Assembly: GCA_020627655.1 (NCBI GenBank)
Contig: JAHDGM010000016.1
Location: 1 to 53,436, forward strand
From: Hellea sp.
GTDB lineage: Bacteria > Pseudomonadota > Alphaproteobacteria > Caulobacterales > Maricaulaceae
Length of the DNA stretch: 53,436 bases
Direction: 5' to 3'
Shown here: positions 20,291 through 29,535 of the stretch, piece after piece
Numbering within the stretch: the first letter of the stretch is position 1
Layout: each line of letters opens with the position of its first letter
Position numbers and translations under genes: made by a program
The notes under the pieces: model-generated
What the model was told of the DNA's origin: nothing
The model's input: only the letters and a program-made list of their open reading frames with translations
Database searches by the model: none

Positions 20291-21270
20291 CAAAATCACA
20301 ACCATTATCTTTGAATTGGGACGAAGGCGTCTCGATCATAATTCCCACCTTTCAGCGGCCGGAAGGTATCAAAATTTCTTTGGGTAGCGTGCTCACACAA
20401 TCTGTTAAAGATAGGGCTGTTGAAATCATAGTCGCGGACAATGATCCTAAAGGCAGCGCTAAAGAAACTGTTACGAGTTTTATGAAGACATCCCCTTTTC
20501 CCATTCATTATGTCCATATCCCCGAACCGGGCGTCTCAAACGCACGAAACGGAGCCATGGCACATGCCAAAGGCCGCTTCATTATATTCCTGGATGACGA
20601 CATGGAAGCGCTGGACGACTGGATTGAAAATCTGATCGCAACATCACTTAAATTTGATGCCGGTATAGTATTTGGGCCAGCTATCGCCAAAATGCCAAAC
20701 CCTAATGATCCCCGTAATCCCTATATGGAACCCTTTTTTTCCCGCATTGCGAACCGGAAAAAGGAAGGCATCATGCATGAAACATTGGGGACTGGTGGAT
20801 GTCTTTTGGACCTAAAGCATTGTGATATGCCAAGCCCCGTCTTTGATACCAGCCTGAATGAAACCGGTGGCGAAGACGACGTTTTATTTGATCACTTGCG
20901 CCGGACGGGTAGTAAAGTAGCCTGGTCACCAGAGGCAAAGGCTTGGGAGCATGTCCCTGCTAAACGCGCCACAGAAGACTATATTCGTACGCGGAATTTT
21001 GCTTTTGGACAGGGCCCGACGCATTTGCAAGCGCTCAAAGGCATTAAAGGCATTCCAGGGGTTTTAAGATTTATGACCACAGGTTTCATACAACTTTGCA
21101 TGTATGCCCCTGTTTATCTGCTTCTAAAAGCAACCAAACATCCTGCCTATATTAAATATCTTGCGCGCAGTGCCCGTGGCCTTGGGAAAATATTCTGGTG
21201 GGATAGCCTAAGCCCTAAACTGTACGGTTCAGCCATATTGAAAACCGACCCTGCGCCAGTAGCGGAATGA
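20287..21270 (+). CDS. GT2 family glycosyltransferase
   Basis: 327 aa. Family 2 GT-A domain: GVSIIIPTFQRPEGI at the N terminus, EIIVADNDPKGSA, GVSNARNGAMAHA and the metal-binding FLDDDMEA. The central GGEDDVLFDHLRRTG block is the acceptor-side motif. Around residues 265-290 a hydrophobic stretch (GFIQLCMYAPVYLLL) suggests membrane association. Last gene of the plus-strand EPS operon, coupled by ATGA to the deacetylase gene. Its stop is 14 nt from the stop of the convergent PCP gene. Confidence 0.88.
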   Translation: MTKSQPLSLNWDEGVSIIIPTFQRPEGIKISLGSVLTQSVKDRAVEIIVADNDPKGSAKETVTSFMKTSPFPIHYVHIPEPGVSNARNGAMAHAKGRFIIFLDDDMEALDDWIENLIATSLKFDAGIVFGPAIAKMPNPNDPRNPYMEPFFSRIANRKKEGIMHETLGTGGCLLDLKHCDMPSPVFDTSLNETGGEDDVLFDHLRRTGSKVAWSPEAKAWEHVPAKRATEDYIRTRNFAFGQGPTHLQALKGIKGIPGVLRFMTTGFIQLCMYAPVYLLLKATKHPAYIKYLARSARGLGKIFWWDSLSPKLYGSAILKTDPAPVAE

Positions 21271-21283
21271 TTATATAAACGCC

Positions 21284-23113
21284 TTACTCGGTTTCTGATG
21301 CAGGTAGTTCCCCGGTATCATAGTGAGGCATTTCCTGATACGGATTTGTATTATAATCATAAGCCGCACCTGTAGCCGGCGCATAAGGGACAGCCTGATA
21401 AGGCGGTTGAGCCATAGGTTGAACCGGGGCCTGCATTGGCGGCGCTTGTTGCGGCGTATATGGAGCAGCAATAGGCTGAGCGGCATATTGAGGCTGAGCC
21501 TGAGGAACATATTGTTCTGGTTGATATGCAGCCGGGCGCATAGGGACAGCTTCCGGAATTGGGGCTGTTTCTCCACCCGGGTTTGACCGCCGCGAATAAT
21601 CAAAACCGCCGTGTTGAGAATCGTCATAGTCATAGTTCGGTTGACGCGGGCGCATACGGCGAGTGGGATCCGTATAGAGACGAGGATCTAAAAAGACTTT
21701 TAGAAGCGCGATCATCATCAGCGTGAAACCCCAACCCACCATGAAAAGTGCAAACATCAGCTTTTTCATGTTGCGACCTTTTTGAGCCAAGGCCGCTTCA
21801 TTGATGGGCAAGACATTTTCGCTTTCCGCCTGCTCTTTGTTGATGCGGGCTTCCTGCTCTTTACTATTAAGACCTTTCAGGCGCTCATCCAAAGTTAGCT
21901 GTTCTCTCATGAGTCCGTTATATTCTGGAAGCAGGCGTTGTAGTTTTTGTACCTTAGCATCAGCTTCATTGAGGAGTCTTTGCAAGGTAAACTCTTTTTC
22001 CCGATACGAATCGGCTGCGGCTTGGAGCGTATTTCGCCGGGTCAGTAAAGTCTGATAAACTGTATTCGGGCCGACACGTCTGCCGCCGATAGCATTACCG
22101 CCATTGGCAGCCTGTAGAGATTTAAGTTCAGCGATTTCAGTTTGTTTCGCTCTGACAGGGTCACTTGTGGGTAAGTATTTGGCCAATAGCTGCTTCAGTT
22201 CCAGTTCCGCCTGAGCCACGCGCTGAGCGCCGCGATCATCAACATATAAATTTATTTCTTGCGGTGTTTGGCGCAATAATCCCTCAACGCTGGCTAGCGC
22301 AGCTTCGGATTCGCTCATTTGTCCTCGCAGTGTATTTAGCTCAGCTCGTAGATTTTCAGTCCGGCGGGTAACGCCTGCACGTTCAGAGTCAAAATCGGAA
22401 ATATTATTACGACGTAGAAATCCTTGAATTTTGCGTTCAATAGACTTTAGCTGTTCTTCCGCATCTTCACGCCGTTTTTCAATACGCCCTACCCGCCCTT
22501 CATTAAACAGACGGTTTCGCTTGTCCTTATACGCATTTAAGAATGTGTTGGTCACAAATGTCGCAACTTCAGGATCTTCATGCTTGAAGATCAAATCAAT
22601 CACACCGCTTTTAGCGCGCGGTACGACGACATAGTTTTTATCGATGAATTTTTGGATTTCCAGCTTATCAGCATTGCTACCGGATAAATTGAATGCGTTC
22701 ACAAGTTTTGGCGCAAGACGATCCGCAAACTCACTTTTGGAAATTATATCACGCACTTCTTCAATGATTTCATCATTCTTCATGATGGCCGCTTCGTTTA
22801 GCGCAATCGTGTCCGGCGTCATCATTACATTCTGACCACCGTTTTGGTTTGTTTCGGAAACATAAAAGTAATTACTATCGGCCTGAACCAAGACGCTGGC
22901 ATGTCCCTCATAGGTTCGCTTCATATCTTTGGTAAAATACCAGGCGGGTATCGCCCCAAGTGCAAATAGCGGAATAACCCAGAGCAATTGACGGCGAAAT
23001 GACCGGAAGAATTCGCCTATTCGAATTTGCGGCATACCGTTGGCATAATCACCGACTGTCATGTCTGACATCTGGTGACCTGCCCCGTAGTCTGTTCGAT
23101 TATATCTCGACAT
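21284..23113 (-). CDS. GumC/Wzz-type polysaccharide co-polymerase without kinase domain
   Basis: 609 aa inner-membrane protein that regulates chain length and export of the exopolysaccharide. The first membrane segment is at about 43-62, followed by a Wzz-like periplasmic domain and long coiled coil (about 200-440, rich in E, R, Q and L), and a second membrane segment at about 449-475. Instead of an ATP-binding tyrosine kinase domain (no Walker A seen), it ends in about 130 cytoplasmic residues rich in Pro, Gln, Tyr and Ala. The start ATG 23113 has AAGGA 6 nt upstream. It is divergent from the OPX gene at 23233, with a shared 119-bp promoter region. Confidence 0.87.
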   Translation of the reverse strand: MSRYNRTDYGAGHQMSDMTVGDYANGMPQIRIGEFFRSFRRQLLWVIPLFALGAIPAWYFTKDMKRTYEGHASVLVQADSNYFYVSETNQNGGQNVMMTPDTIALNEAAIMKNDEIIEEVRDIISKSEFADRLAPKLVNAFNLSGSNADKLEIQKFIDKNYVVVPRAKSGVIDLIFKHEDPEVATFVTNTFLNAYKDKRNRLFNEGRVGRIEKRREDAEEQLKSIERKIQGFLRRNNISDFDSERAGVTRRTENLRAELNTLRGQMSESEAALASVEGLLRQTPQEINLYVDDRGAQRVAQAELELKQLLAKYLPTSDPVRAKQTEIAELKSLQAANGGNAIGGRRVGPNTVYQTLLTRRNTLQAAADSYREKEFTLQRLLNEADAKVQKLQRLLPEYNGLMREQLTLDERLKGLNSKEQEARINKEQAESENVLPINEAALAQKGRNMKKLMFALFMVGWGFTLMMIALLKVFLDPRLYTDPTRRMRPRQPNYDYDDSQHGGFDYSRRSNPGGETAPIPEAVPMRPAAYQPEQYVPQAQPQYAAQPIAAPYTPQQAPPMQAPVQPMAQPPYQAVPYAPATGAAYDYNTNPYQEMPHYDTGELPASETE

Positions 23114-23232
23114 GCGAAATCCTTAAAAAAAATGGTTAATGCGATAAGGACGTCGTAAATTTTAATTTTTCGTTATCCATTCTTGTTAACACTTGAAAAA
23201 AACAAGTTTTCTTACTTTCTAAGGCGGTTTTG

Positions 23233-24198
23233 ATGACCAGATACCGAAAAACACGGCTTTTCGTCGCTATATTAGGCGCTTCCACGCTGATTTTGACCGC
23301 TTGTCAGCCCCAAATGCGCGCGAATCACCCCCATAAAACGAATCACTTTGCGAGCATGAAAGCACCCGCCCAAGGTCATTTTAGACCCACGCATACACGA
23401 ATCAGGCCGCAGAAGGTTAATAAAAGAGCCTATATGGATCGATATAGAAAGGTTAACAGTCACCATCATCACAGGCCCCAAAAACAAGCTCAAAAACGAT
23501 CTTTCACCGATAAATTATTTGGCCGAAAGCCTAAAGCGCAAAGCCCCATCTATATGCCCCAATTTCAGCAATGGGTGGAATATGAGCCCGTCTATAAGCT
23601 CTATCCAGGAGATCAAATCGATATAGTCGTTTCAAGCGCGCCAGAGCTATCTCGTACACTTACCATTGGGCCTGATGGCCGTATCGTCATGCCCATGGCT
23701 CAGCCCATTATGGCTGCCGGCCGCAGCCTGCAGCATGTTCAGCATGACCTTAAAGCCCAGCTGGCAAAACAATTAAGGGATCCCACAGTGGCCATTACGC
23801 CGAGAGCATATGGACCTCAGCAAATTTATGTGGGAGGAGAAGTCGGCGCCCAAGGGACTTATACACTACCGGGCCCTATTGGCGCCCTCGAGGCAATATT
23901 TATGGCCGGTGGTTTACGCGATACAGCTAAAACCAGCCAGATCGCCGTCTTAAGACGTGCGCCCAATGGCGGAATGATGATGAGAACTGTTAATATCGGC
24001 CAAGGGCTGGATCACATCAATCGTTATAATGATGTCATACAGCTACGCCGCGGCGATATTATCTTCGTACCCAAGACCCGCCTGGCCGAAGTCGGTATAT
24101 TTGTTCAGGCTGTTCGAAACGTCCTGCCTGTTGATTTCAATCTGTCCTACCAGTTCGGAAATGACGGCGGTAATGGAACCACCGTTATTACGCCTTAA
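23233..24198 (+). CDS. Wza-type polysaccharide export outer-membrane lipoprotein (OPX)
   Basis: 321 aa from ATG 23233 (SD AAGGCGG at 23221-23227). A lipoprotein signal ends at LILTACQP. Residues about 25-105 are an unusual basic, His/Lys/Arg-rich segment including HHHH. Then follow the poly-export domain (YKLYPGDQIDIVVSSAPEL, GPDGRIVMPMAQPI) and SLBB-like domains (IYVGGEVGAQGTYTLPGP, RRGDIIFVPKTR). It forms the outer-membrane exit for the exopolysaccharide, partnering with the divergently encoded PCP protein. The basic spacer has no counterpart in the standard domain set that I recognise. Confidence 0.88.
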   Translation: MTRYRKTRLFVAILGASTLILTACQPQMRANHPHKTNHFASMKAPAQGHFRPTHTRIRPQKVNKRAYMDRYRKVNSHHHHRPQKQAQKRSFTDKLFGRKPKAQSPIYMPQFQQWVEYEPVYKLYPGDQIDIVVSSAPELSRTLTIGPDGRIVMPMAQPIMAAGRSLQHVQHDLKAQLAKQLRDPTVAITPRAYGPQQIYVGGEVGAQGTYTLPGPIGALEAIFMAGGLRDTAKTSQIAVLRRAPNGGMMMRTVNIGQGLDHINRYNDVIQLRRGDIIFVPKTRLAEVGIFVQAVRNVLPVDFNLSYQFGNDGGNGTTVITP

Positions 24199-24210
24199 GC
24201 AAAAGCTTAG

Positions 24211-24516
24211 TTAAGCTGCTTTAGACATTTCCCGCAAAAGCTTGCGATTGCGTCTTAGCCAATCACGAGCCGCACGCTGCGCGGCTGTTACATCTGCCGG
24301 GCCCATTTCCTGAACCAGTTCTTCACGGTAAGCCTTGGCAGGCAATGATCCCAACATAGCCGCCAAATTAAACCATTTATGAGCCTCTATAAAGTCAGGG
24401 CCGCGATCTTCCACATCTGTGGAATAAATCAATCCAAGGCGGAATAAATCTTCGCTATTCGCGCCGCTAGACACTGCAGCTTCTGCTTCTCTGACTTCTA
24501 CTTCGGTAAAGGCCAT
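24211..24516 (-). CDS. Small Sel1-repeat protein
   Basis: 101 aa. I chose ATG 24516 because AGGGAGGGG lies just upstream; the in-frame extension to 24585 has no comparable site. The middle (about 20-65) contains a Sel1-type helical repeat, with SEDLFRLGLIYS followed by FIEAHKWFNLAAMLGS. The C-terminal third is basic (AARDWLRRNRKLL). Sel1 proteins are protein-interaction scaffolds; the partner is unknown. It is convergent with the OPX gene: their ends are 12 bases apart around a palindrome, AGCTTAGTTAAGCT (24204-24217), which may serve as a shared transcription end. Confidence 0.72.
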   Translation of the reverse strand: MAFTEVEVREAEAAVSSGANSEDLFRLGLIYSTDVEDRGPDFIEAHKWFNLAAMLGSLPAKAYREELVQEMGPADVTAAQRAARDWLRRNRKLLREMSKAA

Positions 24517-24988
24517 AGCCCCCTCCCTAATTTCACCACACCCCTGGGTCTTCCCTTGGGTCAGCAATGGCTCTTTATTTCCCATGAGCCTTTTGCCTGA
24601 GTTAGAGTTTCCATCGACCAGATAAATATAAGGTTAATATACACTATGGTTAATCAAGCTTTATACTTATTAAAGCAAGTTATTATTTGTTATTATTTGA
24701 TTTTAGTTTGATTAAATTGTAATTAAAGCGACAACTATACAAATGTAAATAGCCTGCTTGACTTTGTCATATGGTGAATAAAGAACCGAAAAAACATGAA
24801 AAAAAGTGCATTTTTTTTGAAATTATCGCGGAATAGCCACATTTTTCCCAATATAAGACACCTCGAAACAATAGCCGGTTAAGACTCCGGTAAGCTTACG
24901 GGCGAGTTAAAATTTACAGCAGGACACAAAAAACCCGACCCCTCAGTTAAGAGAGACCGGGCCTTAAATTATATTTGAACAATGAAGT
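24517..24988. other. 472-bp gene-free region upstream of the Sel1 gene
   Basis: No coding region is convincing. 24600-24860 is strongly AT-rich (several TTATTATTTG-like words) and probably includes the Sel1 gene promoter. A roughly 32-base imperfect dyad, TTAA-GACTCCGGTAAGC against its near mirror image, is centred on AAGCTT at about 24893. The pnp terminator follows (24928-24961). Confidence 0.5.
24928..24961 (-). terminator. Intrinsic terminator downstream of pnp
   Basis: On the minus strand, CCCGGTCTCTC (24961-24951) pairs with GAGGGGTCGGG (24944-24934) with three G-T wobbles, followed by six T. It lies 27 bases after the pnp stop. Confidence 0.85.
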
Positions 24989-27193
24989 TTATTCTTCTTC
25001 GTTAGGCTTTCCGCGACGACGACGATTACGGCGGGGTTTCTTATCCCCTTTCTCCTTATCATCTTTATCTTCGCGAGGTTCACGAGGATATTCTTCACCA
25101 GTGTCCTGATTGACATACTTCATGTTCAAACGAACCTTACCACGGTCATCAAAGCCCATCAGCTTCACATAAACTTCCTGACCTTCCTTAAGATAATCAG
25201 ACGGATGGTTCACGCGCTCCTGTGCAATCTGGGAAACATGCACCAGGCCGTCCTTTTTGCCAAAGAAGTTTACAAAGGCCCCGAAGTCCACAACTTTGAC
25301 AACTTTACCTTTATAGATCATGCCAACCTCTGGCTCAGCTGTCAGACTGTGGATCCAGTCCTTAGCCGCTTTGATTGAGGCCTGATCATTAGACGCGATT
25401 TTGATAGATCCATCATCTTCAACAGAAACACGAGCACCAGTTGTATCAACGATTTCGCGAATGACTTTACCGCCGCTACCAATAACGTCACGGATTTTAT
25501 CAACCGGAATTTTCATGGTTTCGATACGCGGCGCAAATTCACCAACATCATCACGGGCTTCTTCCAGAGACTTATTCATCTCGCCAAGAATATGGTGGCG
25601 ACCAGCCTTGGCCTGCTCAAGAGCCGTGGTCATGATGTCTTCGGTAATACCCGCAATTTTGATATCCATCTGTAAAGACGTGATACCTTCTGATGTACCG
25701 GCAACCTTAAAGTCCATATCGCCAAGATGATCTTCATCACCAAGAATATCAGACAGAACAGCTACGCCGTCATCTTCTTTGATAAGGCCCATAGCAATAC
25801 CGGAAACCGGGCGCTTAATCGGGACGCCGGCATCCATCATCGCCAATGAACATCCGCAAACCGTCGCCATAGAAGACGAACCATTGGATTCCATGATCTC
25901 TGAGACAAGACGAATGGTATAAGGGAAATCTTCCTGACTTGGCAGAACCGCCTGTAGGGCGCGCCATGCCAGCTTACCGTGGCCTGTTTCGCGGCGGGAT
26001 GTTCCGCCCATACGGCCAGCTTCGCCCACAGAATATGGCGGGAAGTTATAGTGGAGCAAAAACTTATTCTTGATAGTGCCTGTAAGCTGATCGACATATT
26101 GCTCATCATCAGACGTTCCAAGCGTTGCCACGCAAAGCGCCTGTGTTTCACCGCGCGTAAACAAAGCAGAGCCATGCGTTCGCGGAAGAGGACTGGCCTC
26201 AGCAACAATTTGGCGAACTTCGTCAACCTTACGGCCATCAATCCGCTTACCTGTTTTGATAACTGACGAGCGGACAATACCGGCCTCTAAAGATTTGAAT
26301 ACATCACCGAAAACCTCATATGGCATTCCGTCAGGATTTTCATCAGACGCGCCAAGGTCTTCCCAGGCCGCATCTTTAGCCGCGTGGATCGCATCTTGGC
26401 GTTCCATCTTGTCTGTCAGTTTGTAAGCTTTTTCGATAGCTTTACCAGCGTGCTTCGTAACAGCTTTTTTCTCTGCACTGTGATCAGGCGCTTGGTAATC
26501 CCAAGGCTCTTTAGCAGCCTTTTCAGCCAGATCAATAATGGCATCGATTACAGGCTGGAAGCTCTCATGGGCAAACATAACGCCGCCCAGCATCTGCTCT
26601 TCGGTCAGTTCTTTGGCTTCACTTTCAACCATCATAACGGCGTCTTGTGTTCCGGCTACAACCAGATCAAGTTCGCTCTCTTCGAGCTCTTGCAAGGTTG
26701 GGTTCAAGACATAATCACCATCGATAAGACCAACACGCGCAGCCGCAATAGGCCCCATAAACGGAACGCCTGAAAGCGAAAGCGCAGCTGACGCTGCAAT
26801 CATACCTAAGACATCTGGTTCGTTTTCAAGATCGTGCTGCAATACTGTGATCACAACCTGGACTTCGTTTTTGAAGCCTTTAGCAAAAAGCGGGCGGATC
26901 GGGCGGTCTGTCAGACGCGCAATCAAAGTTTCGCGCTCAGTCGGACGACCTTCGCGTTTGAAATAGCCGCCTGGAATTTTACCGGATGCGTAAAATTTTT
27001 CCATATAGTTGACAGTGAGCGGGAAAAAACTCTGTCCCGGTTTCGGCGCCCGCGCCGCACAAACTGTCGCTAGTAATTTTGTTTCGCCGTAAGTTGCTAG
27101 AACCGCACCATCGGCTTGGCGGGCCATCCCGCCGGTTTCAAGAGTGAGCGTTCTTCCTGCCCAATCCATTTCTATCGTGTGTTTATTAAACAT
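24989..27193 (-). CDS. pnp: Polyribonucleotide nucleotidyltransferase (PNPase)
   Basis: 734 aa from ATG 27193, which gives the usual N terminus [19 protein letters not shown] lies about 10 nt upstream. The in-frame extension to 27265 lacks family support. It degrades RNA 3' to 5' by phosphorolysis and is a degradosome component. Two RNase PH domains are visible ([21 protein letters not shown] in the first; [14 protein letters not shown] and [12 protein letters not shown] in the second), then a KH domain ([15 protein letters not shown]), an S1 domain ([15 protein letters not shown]) and a very basic tail with an RRNRRRR run. Downstream of rpsO, as in most proteobacteria, with a terminator hairpin between them, so pnp expression is partly separate. 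Confidence 0.97.
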   Translation of the reverse strand: MFNKHTIEMDWAGRTLTLETGGMARQADGAVLATYGETKLLATVCAARAPKPGQSFFPLTVNYMEKFYASGKIPGGYFKREGRPTERETLIARLTDRPIRPLFAKGFKNEVQVVITVLQHDLENEPDVLGMIAASAALSLSGVPFMGPIAAARVGLIDGDYVLNPTLQELEESELDLVVAGTQDAVMMVESEAKELTEEQMLGGVMFAHESFQPVIDAIIDLAEKAAKEPWDYQAPDHSAEKKAVTKHAGKAIEKAYKLTDKMERQDAIHAAKDAAWEDLGASDENPDGMPYEVFGDVFKSLEAGIVRSSVIKTGKRIDGRKVDEVRQIVAEASPLPRTHGSALFTRGETQALCVATLGTSDDEQYVDQLTGTIKNKFLLHYNFPPYSVGEAGRMGGTSRRETGHGKLAWRALQAVLPSQEDFPYTIRLVSEIMESNGSSSMATVCGCSLAMMDAGVPIKRPVSGIAMGLIKEDDGVAVLSDILGDEDHLGDMDFKVAGTSEGITSLQMDIKIAGITEDIMTTALEQAKAGRHHILGEMNKSLEEARDDVGEFAPRIETMKIPVDKIRDVIGSGGKVIREIVDTTGARVSVEDDGSIKIASNDQASIKAAKDWIHSLTAEPEVGMIYKGKVVKVVDFGAFVNFFGKKDGLVHVSQIAQERVNHPSDYLKEGQEVYVKLMGFDDRGKVRLNMKYVNQDTGEEYPREPREDKDDKEKGDKKPRRNRRRRGKPNEEE

Positions 27194-27271
27194 ATCGTAC
27201 ATTCTTTCGTTTCGTACATTAGCCCTTGTTAGGGCTGCATTCACGACGCGCCTTTTGCGCGCCAAATATAC

Positions 27272-27299
27272 AAAAAGGCCACCCCCATGGCGGCCTTTT
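27272..27299 (-). terminator. Hairpin terminator/processing site between rpsO and pnp
   Basis: On the minus strand AAAAGGCCGCC pairs with GGTGGCCTTTT around a short loop, followed by T. It lies just after the rpsO stop. In other bacteria this position is an RNase III or RNase E processing site as well as a partial terminator. Confidence 0.8.
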
Positions 27300-27316
27300 C
27301 GGTTTTAGGGATGTTC

Positions 27317-27586
27317 TTAACGACGCAGTCCCAATTTTTTGATGATGTCCTGATAACGGCTATCATCTTTTTTCTTCAGATAATCCAGAAGACGACGGCG
27401 CTGTGTCACCATGGACAAAAGCCCTCGACGGGAATGGTTATCTTTATGATTTGATTTGAAGTGTTCAGTCAGATTTGAAATCCGTTCACTTAGAATGGCA
27501 ATCTGAACTTCAGGGGAACCGGTATCGCCCGGTTTACGGCCATGTTCGGCAATCAGCGCAGCTTTGCGCTCAGCAGTAATCGACAT
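27317..27586 (-). CDS. rpsO: 30S ribosomal protein S15
   Basis: 89 aa, exactly the S15 length, from ATG 27586 (GGAG 6 nt upstream; ATG 27589 is the adjacent alternative). Primary 16S rRNA binding protein of the central domain of the 30S subunit. Conserved features: [35 protein letters not shown] and the C-terminal [12 protein letters not shown] with KLGLRR end. It starts 16 nt after truB and so belongs to the rbfA/truB/rpsO/pnp block, although an antisense lipoprotein gene interrupts it between truB and rbfA. Confidence 0.98.
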   Translation of the reverse strand: MSITAERKAALIAEHGRKPGDTGSPEVQIAILSERISNLTEHFKSNHKDNHSRRGLLSMVTQRRRLLDYLKKKDDSRYQDIIKKLGLRR

Positions 27587-27602
27587 CATATTCTCCGTTT
27601 TA

Positions 27603-28520
27603 TTACAAATTAAAAACACGCTTTGGCAAAAGTTCGCCGCCGCGTAAGTGGCAAAGAGCAATGGCTGTGTCATTCCACATGATCAAAACCCAGAACGGGT
27701 CTTCCGTCAAAGCGGCAGGATCATGAGAAATAGACGCGGCTATAGCCCGTCCGTGTTTCAGATCAATGGCTTCTTTTTCTGTAACATTCTGCACCGGGAT
27801 GTCGTCCAGCACGTCCTGCACAGGCCTGAGGGCCTCTAAAACGCCGCCCCTATGACAGAGTTTTTCCAAACCGTCCAGTGAAAAAGCATTGGTTTCATCA
27901 AAGCTCCCCACACGGGTTCGGCGCAAAAAACTGACATATCCGCAAGAATCCAGTTCTACTGCCAGATCGCGAGCCAGGGAACGAACATAAGTTCCTTTTC
28001 CGCAGGTCATGGACAAGGTCACACTGTCCTTAAGGGTTTCAACTAATTCGAGCGCATCAATTCGAACGGATCTGGATTTCAGCTCTACATCACCGCCGCC
28101 CCGCATTAGATCATAAGCCCGGCGTCCATCAACTTTAATGGCCGAGTATTTAGGGGGAACTTGCTGAATATTTCCTACAAATTTTGGCAGCAAGTCCTCA
28201 ATTTCAGCCAGACTGGGCCGACGGTCTGATGTCCCGATGATTTCGCCCTCAGCGTCCAGCGTATCCCGGTTTTCGCCCCATGTAATCGTAAAGACATAGG
28301 TCTTGGTCGCGTCCATGGTAAAAGGCACGGTTTTCGTCGCGTCCCCCAGGGCAATCGGGAGTATGCCAGTTGCCAATGGATCAAGCGTCCCGCCATGGCC
28401 GGCCTTCTGCGCCTGAAACAACCAGCGCACTTTACCGACCGCCTGTGTGGACGTCATGCCAAGAGGTTTATCAAACACCACCCAGCCGTGAACCGGATTA
28501 CCTTTTCTTTTACGGGGCAT
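27603..28520 (-). CDS. truB: tRNA pseudouridine-55 synthase
   Basis: 305 aa from ATG 28520; GTG 28529 is possible. Makes pseudouridine 55 in the T loop of tRNAs. Motifs: [13 protein letters not shown], catalytic aspartate D47 in [27 protein letters not shown] and [16 protein letters not shown]-terminal extension of about 60 residues (PUA-like) ends in [12 protein letters not shown]. Immediately upstream of rpsO on the same strand. Confidence 0.97.
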   Translation of the reverse strand: MPRKRKGNPVHGWVVFDKPLGMTSTQAVGKVRWLFQAQKAGHGGTLDPLATGILPIALGDATKTVPFTMDATKTYVFTITWGENRDTLDAEGEIIGTSDRRPSLAEIEDLLPKFVGNIQQVPPKYSAIKVDGRRAYDLMRGGGDVELKSRSVRIDALELVETLKDSVTLSMTCGKGTYVRSLARDLAVELDSCGYVSFLRRTRVGSFDETNAFSLDGLEKLCHRGGVLEALRPVQDVLDDIPVQNVTEKEAIDLKHGRAIAASISHDPAALTEDPFWVLIMWNDTAIALCHLRGGELLPKRVFNL

Positions 28521-28616
28521 AGTTCTCACATTTAAATTGAAATATTTGAGGCCTTCGGGTAACTAATTCTCGTGTTGATTGACAACGCACCAATAATCTT
28601 ATGGGGGAGAGACACC

Positions 28617-29039
28617 ATGAAAACAAAAATAATCGCAATATCCATTCTGGCTATCCAGCTAGGCGCTTGTTCTACAATCGTCAATGGTAGTAATCAATCG
28701 ATAGCATTTACGACAGGTAATGTAACCGGAGCTGATTGTAGTCTGACTGGAGGCAGCAATCATGCCGTAAATAAAACCTTCACATCACCAGCCGAAGTCG
28801 AAGTTCCTCGCAGCTCCAAAGCCCTGAATTTAAAATGTTCTAAATCTGGTTACGCAACTGCTGAAAAGTCGATCGATGGTAAAGTTGAAGAAACTACTGG
28901 CGGCAATCTATTGCTAGGCGGCTTTATCGGGGCAGGCGTAGATGCAGCGACTGGTGCGCTTTATAAATATCCGGACGAAGTTGATCTCGTATTAGAGTCT
29001 CTAGGCGCAGCATCATCGTCCGAACCGATTGCAAAGTAA
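28617..29039 (+). CDS. Small secreted lipoprotein, antisense within the rbfA-truB block
   Basis: 140 aa from ATG 28617, supported by GGGGGAGAG 6-8 nt upstream. A lipoprotein signal ends at QLGACST (Cys17 region), followed by IVNGSNQSIAFTTGN. This N-terminal pattern recurs in small alphaproteobacterial lipoproteins that I recognise as a type but cannot name. The middle has two cysteines that could pair (ADCSL and LKCSKSG), and a glycine-rich stretch, NLLLGGFIGAGVDAATG, resembles a short glycine-zipper. It lies on the opposite strand between truB and rbfA and is convergent with rbfA (9 nt between stops). Function unknown. Confidence 0.75.
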   Translation: MKTKIIAISILAIQLGACSTIVNGSNQSIAFTTGNVTGADCSLTGGSNHAVNKTFTSPAEVEVPRSSKALNLKCSKSGYATAEKSIDGKVEETTGGNLLLGGFIGAGVDAATGALYKYPDEVDLVLESLGAASSSEPIAK

Positions 29040-29048
29040 TTTAGAGCA

Positions 29049-29426
29049 TTACTCCAAGTCCTGCTTCACAGCAGGGCTGTTAAATAACTTATTCATATCT
29101 GTGGCCGCATCAAAACTGGTGTCGGCCACAAATTTTAGGGCGGGTGTGGATTTCATTTCCATGTAATGACCTAACCGGCCACGCAGAAATTTGGAACACC
29201 GGTTCAGCGCTGCAATCAACTTGTCATTATCACCGCCGCCAAGCGGAGCCGCGTAGACCACAGCATGCTTCAAATCCGGAGAAGAACGCACCTCTGAGAT
29301 TGTGACGGACACGCCCTGTAAATCCGGATCACGCAAATGCTCACGCGCCAATATCTCCGCCAAAGCCCGGCGGATAAGTTCCCCCGCTTTAAGCTGTCTT
29401 TGTGAAGGTGCCTTAGTACGGCCCAT
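29049..29426 (-). CDS. rbfA: Ribosome-binding factor A
   Basis: 125 aa from ATG 29426 (AAAGG 7 nt upstream; ATG 29441 is too early for the family). Binds the 30S subunit during late 16S maturation and cold adaptation. Typical features: SQRQLKAGELIRRALAEIL at the start, VTISEVRSSPDLKHAVVY in the KH-like fold, and LRGRLGHYMEMKSTPALKFVAD near the C terminus. infB, the usual upstream neighbour, is not here; a terminator (29488-29516) and a DUF11-like gene precede it instead. Confidence 0.96.
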   Translation of the reverse strand: MGRTKAPSQRQLKAGELIRRALAEILAREHLRDPDLQGVSVTISEVRSSPDLKHAVVYAAPLGGGDNDKLIAALNRCSKFLRGRLGHYMEMKSTPALKFVADTSFDAATDMNKLFNSPAVKQDLE

Positions 29427-29487
29427 AATCAAACCTTTCATATGCGAGCGTCATGTAAGCGCTCTGACCTGGTTTTGCAACGGCCAT

Positions 29488-29516
29488 AAAAAAACCGCCC
29501 CTTAAGAGCGGTTTTT
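29488..29516. terminator. Bidirectional intrinsic terminator
   Basis: AAAAACCGC (29490-29498) pairs with GCGGTTTTT (29508-29516) around a 9-nt loop, with A tract on one side and T tract on the other, so it works on both strands. It ends transcription of the DUF11-like gene (minus strand) before rbfA. Confidence 0.85.
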
Positions 29517-29535
29517 AATGCATTTTTATAAGTGC

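Noticed and set aside
23123-23139. TTAA-N9-TTAA resembling a CtrA site in the PCP/OPX divergent promoter
   Set aside because: The CtrA full site needs N7 spacing; AT-rich DNA gives TTAA pairs often.
24204-24217. AGCTTAGTTAAGCT palindrome read as a terminator between OPX and Sel1 genes
   Set aside because: The stem is short and not followed by a clear T tract; a shared end is possible but not supportable.
26384-26773. Antisense open frame opposite pnp
   Set aside because: No start signal or recognisable motif; pnp coding on the other strand explains the open frame.
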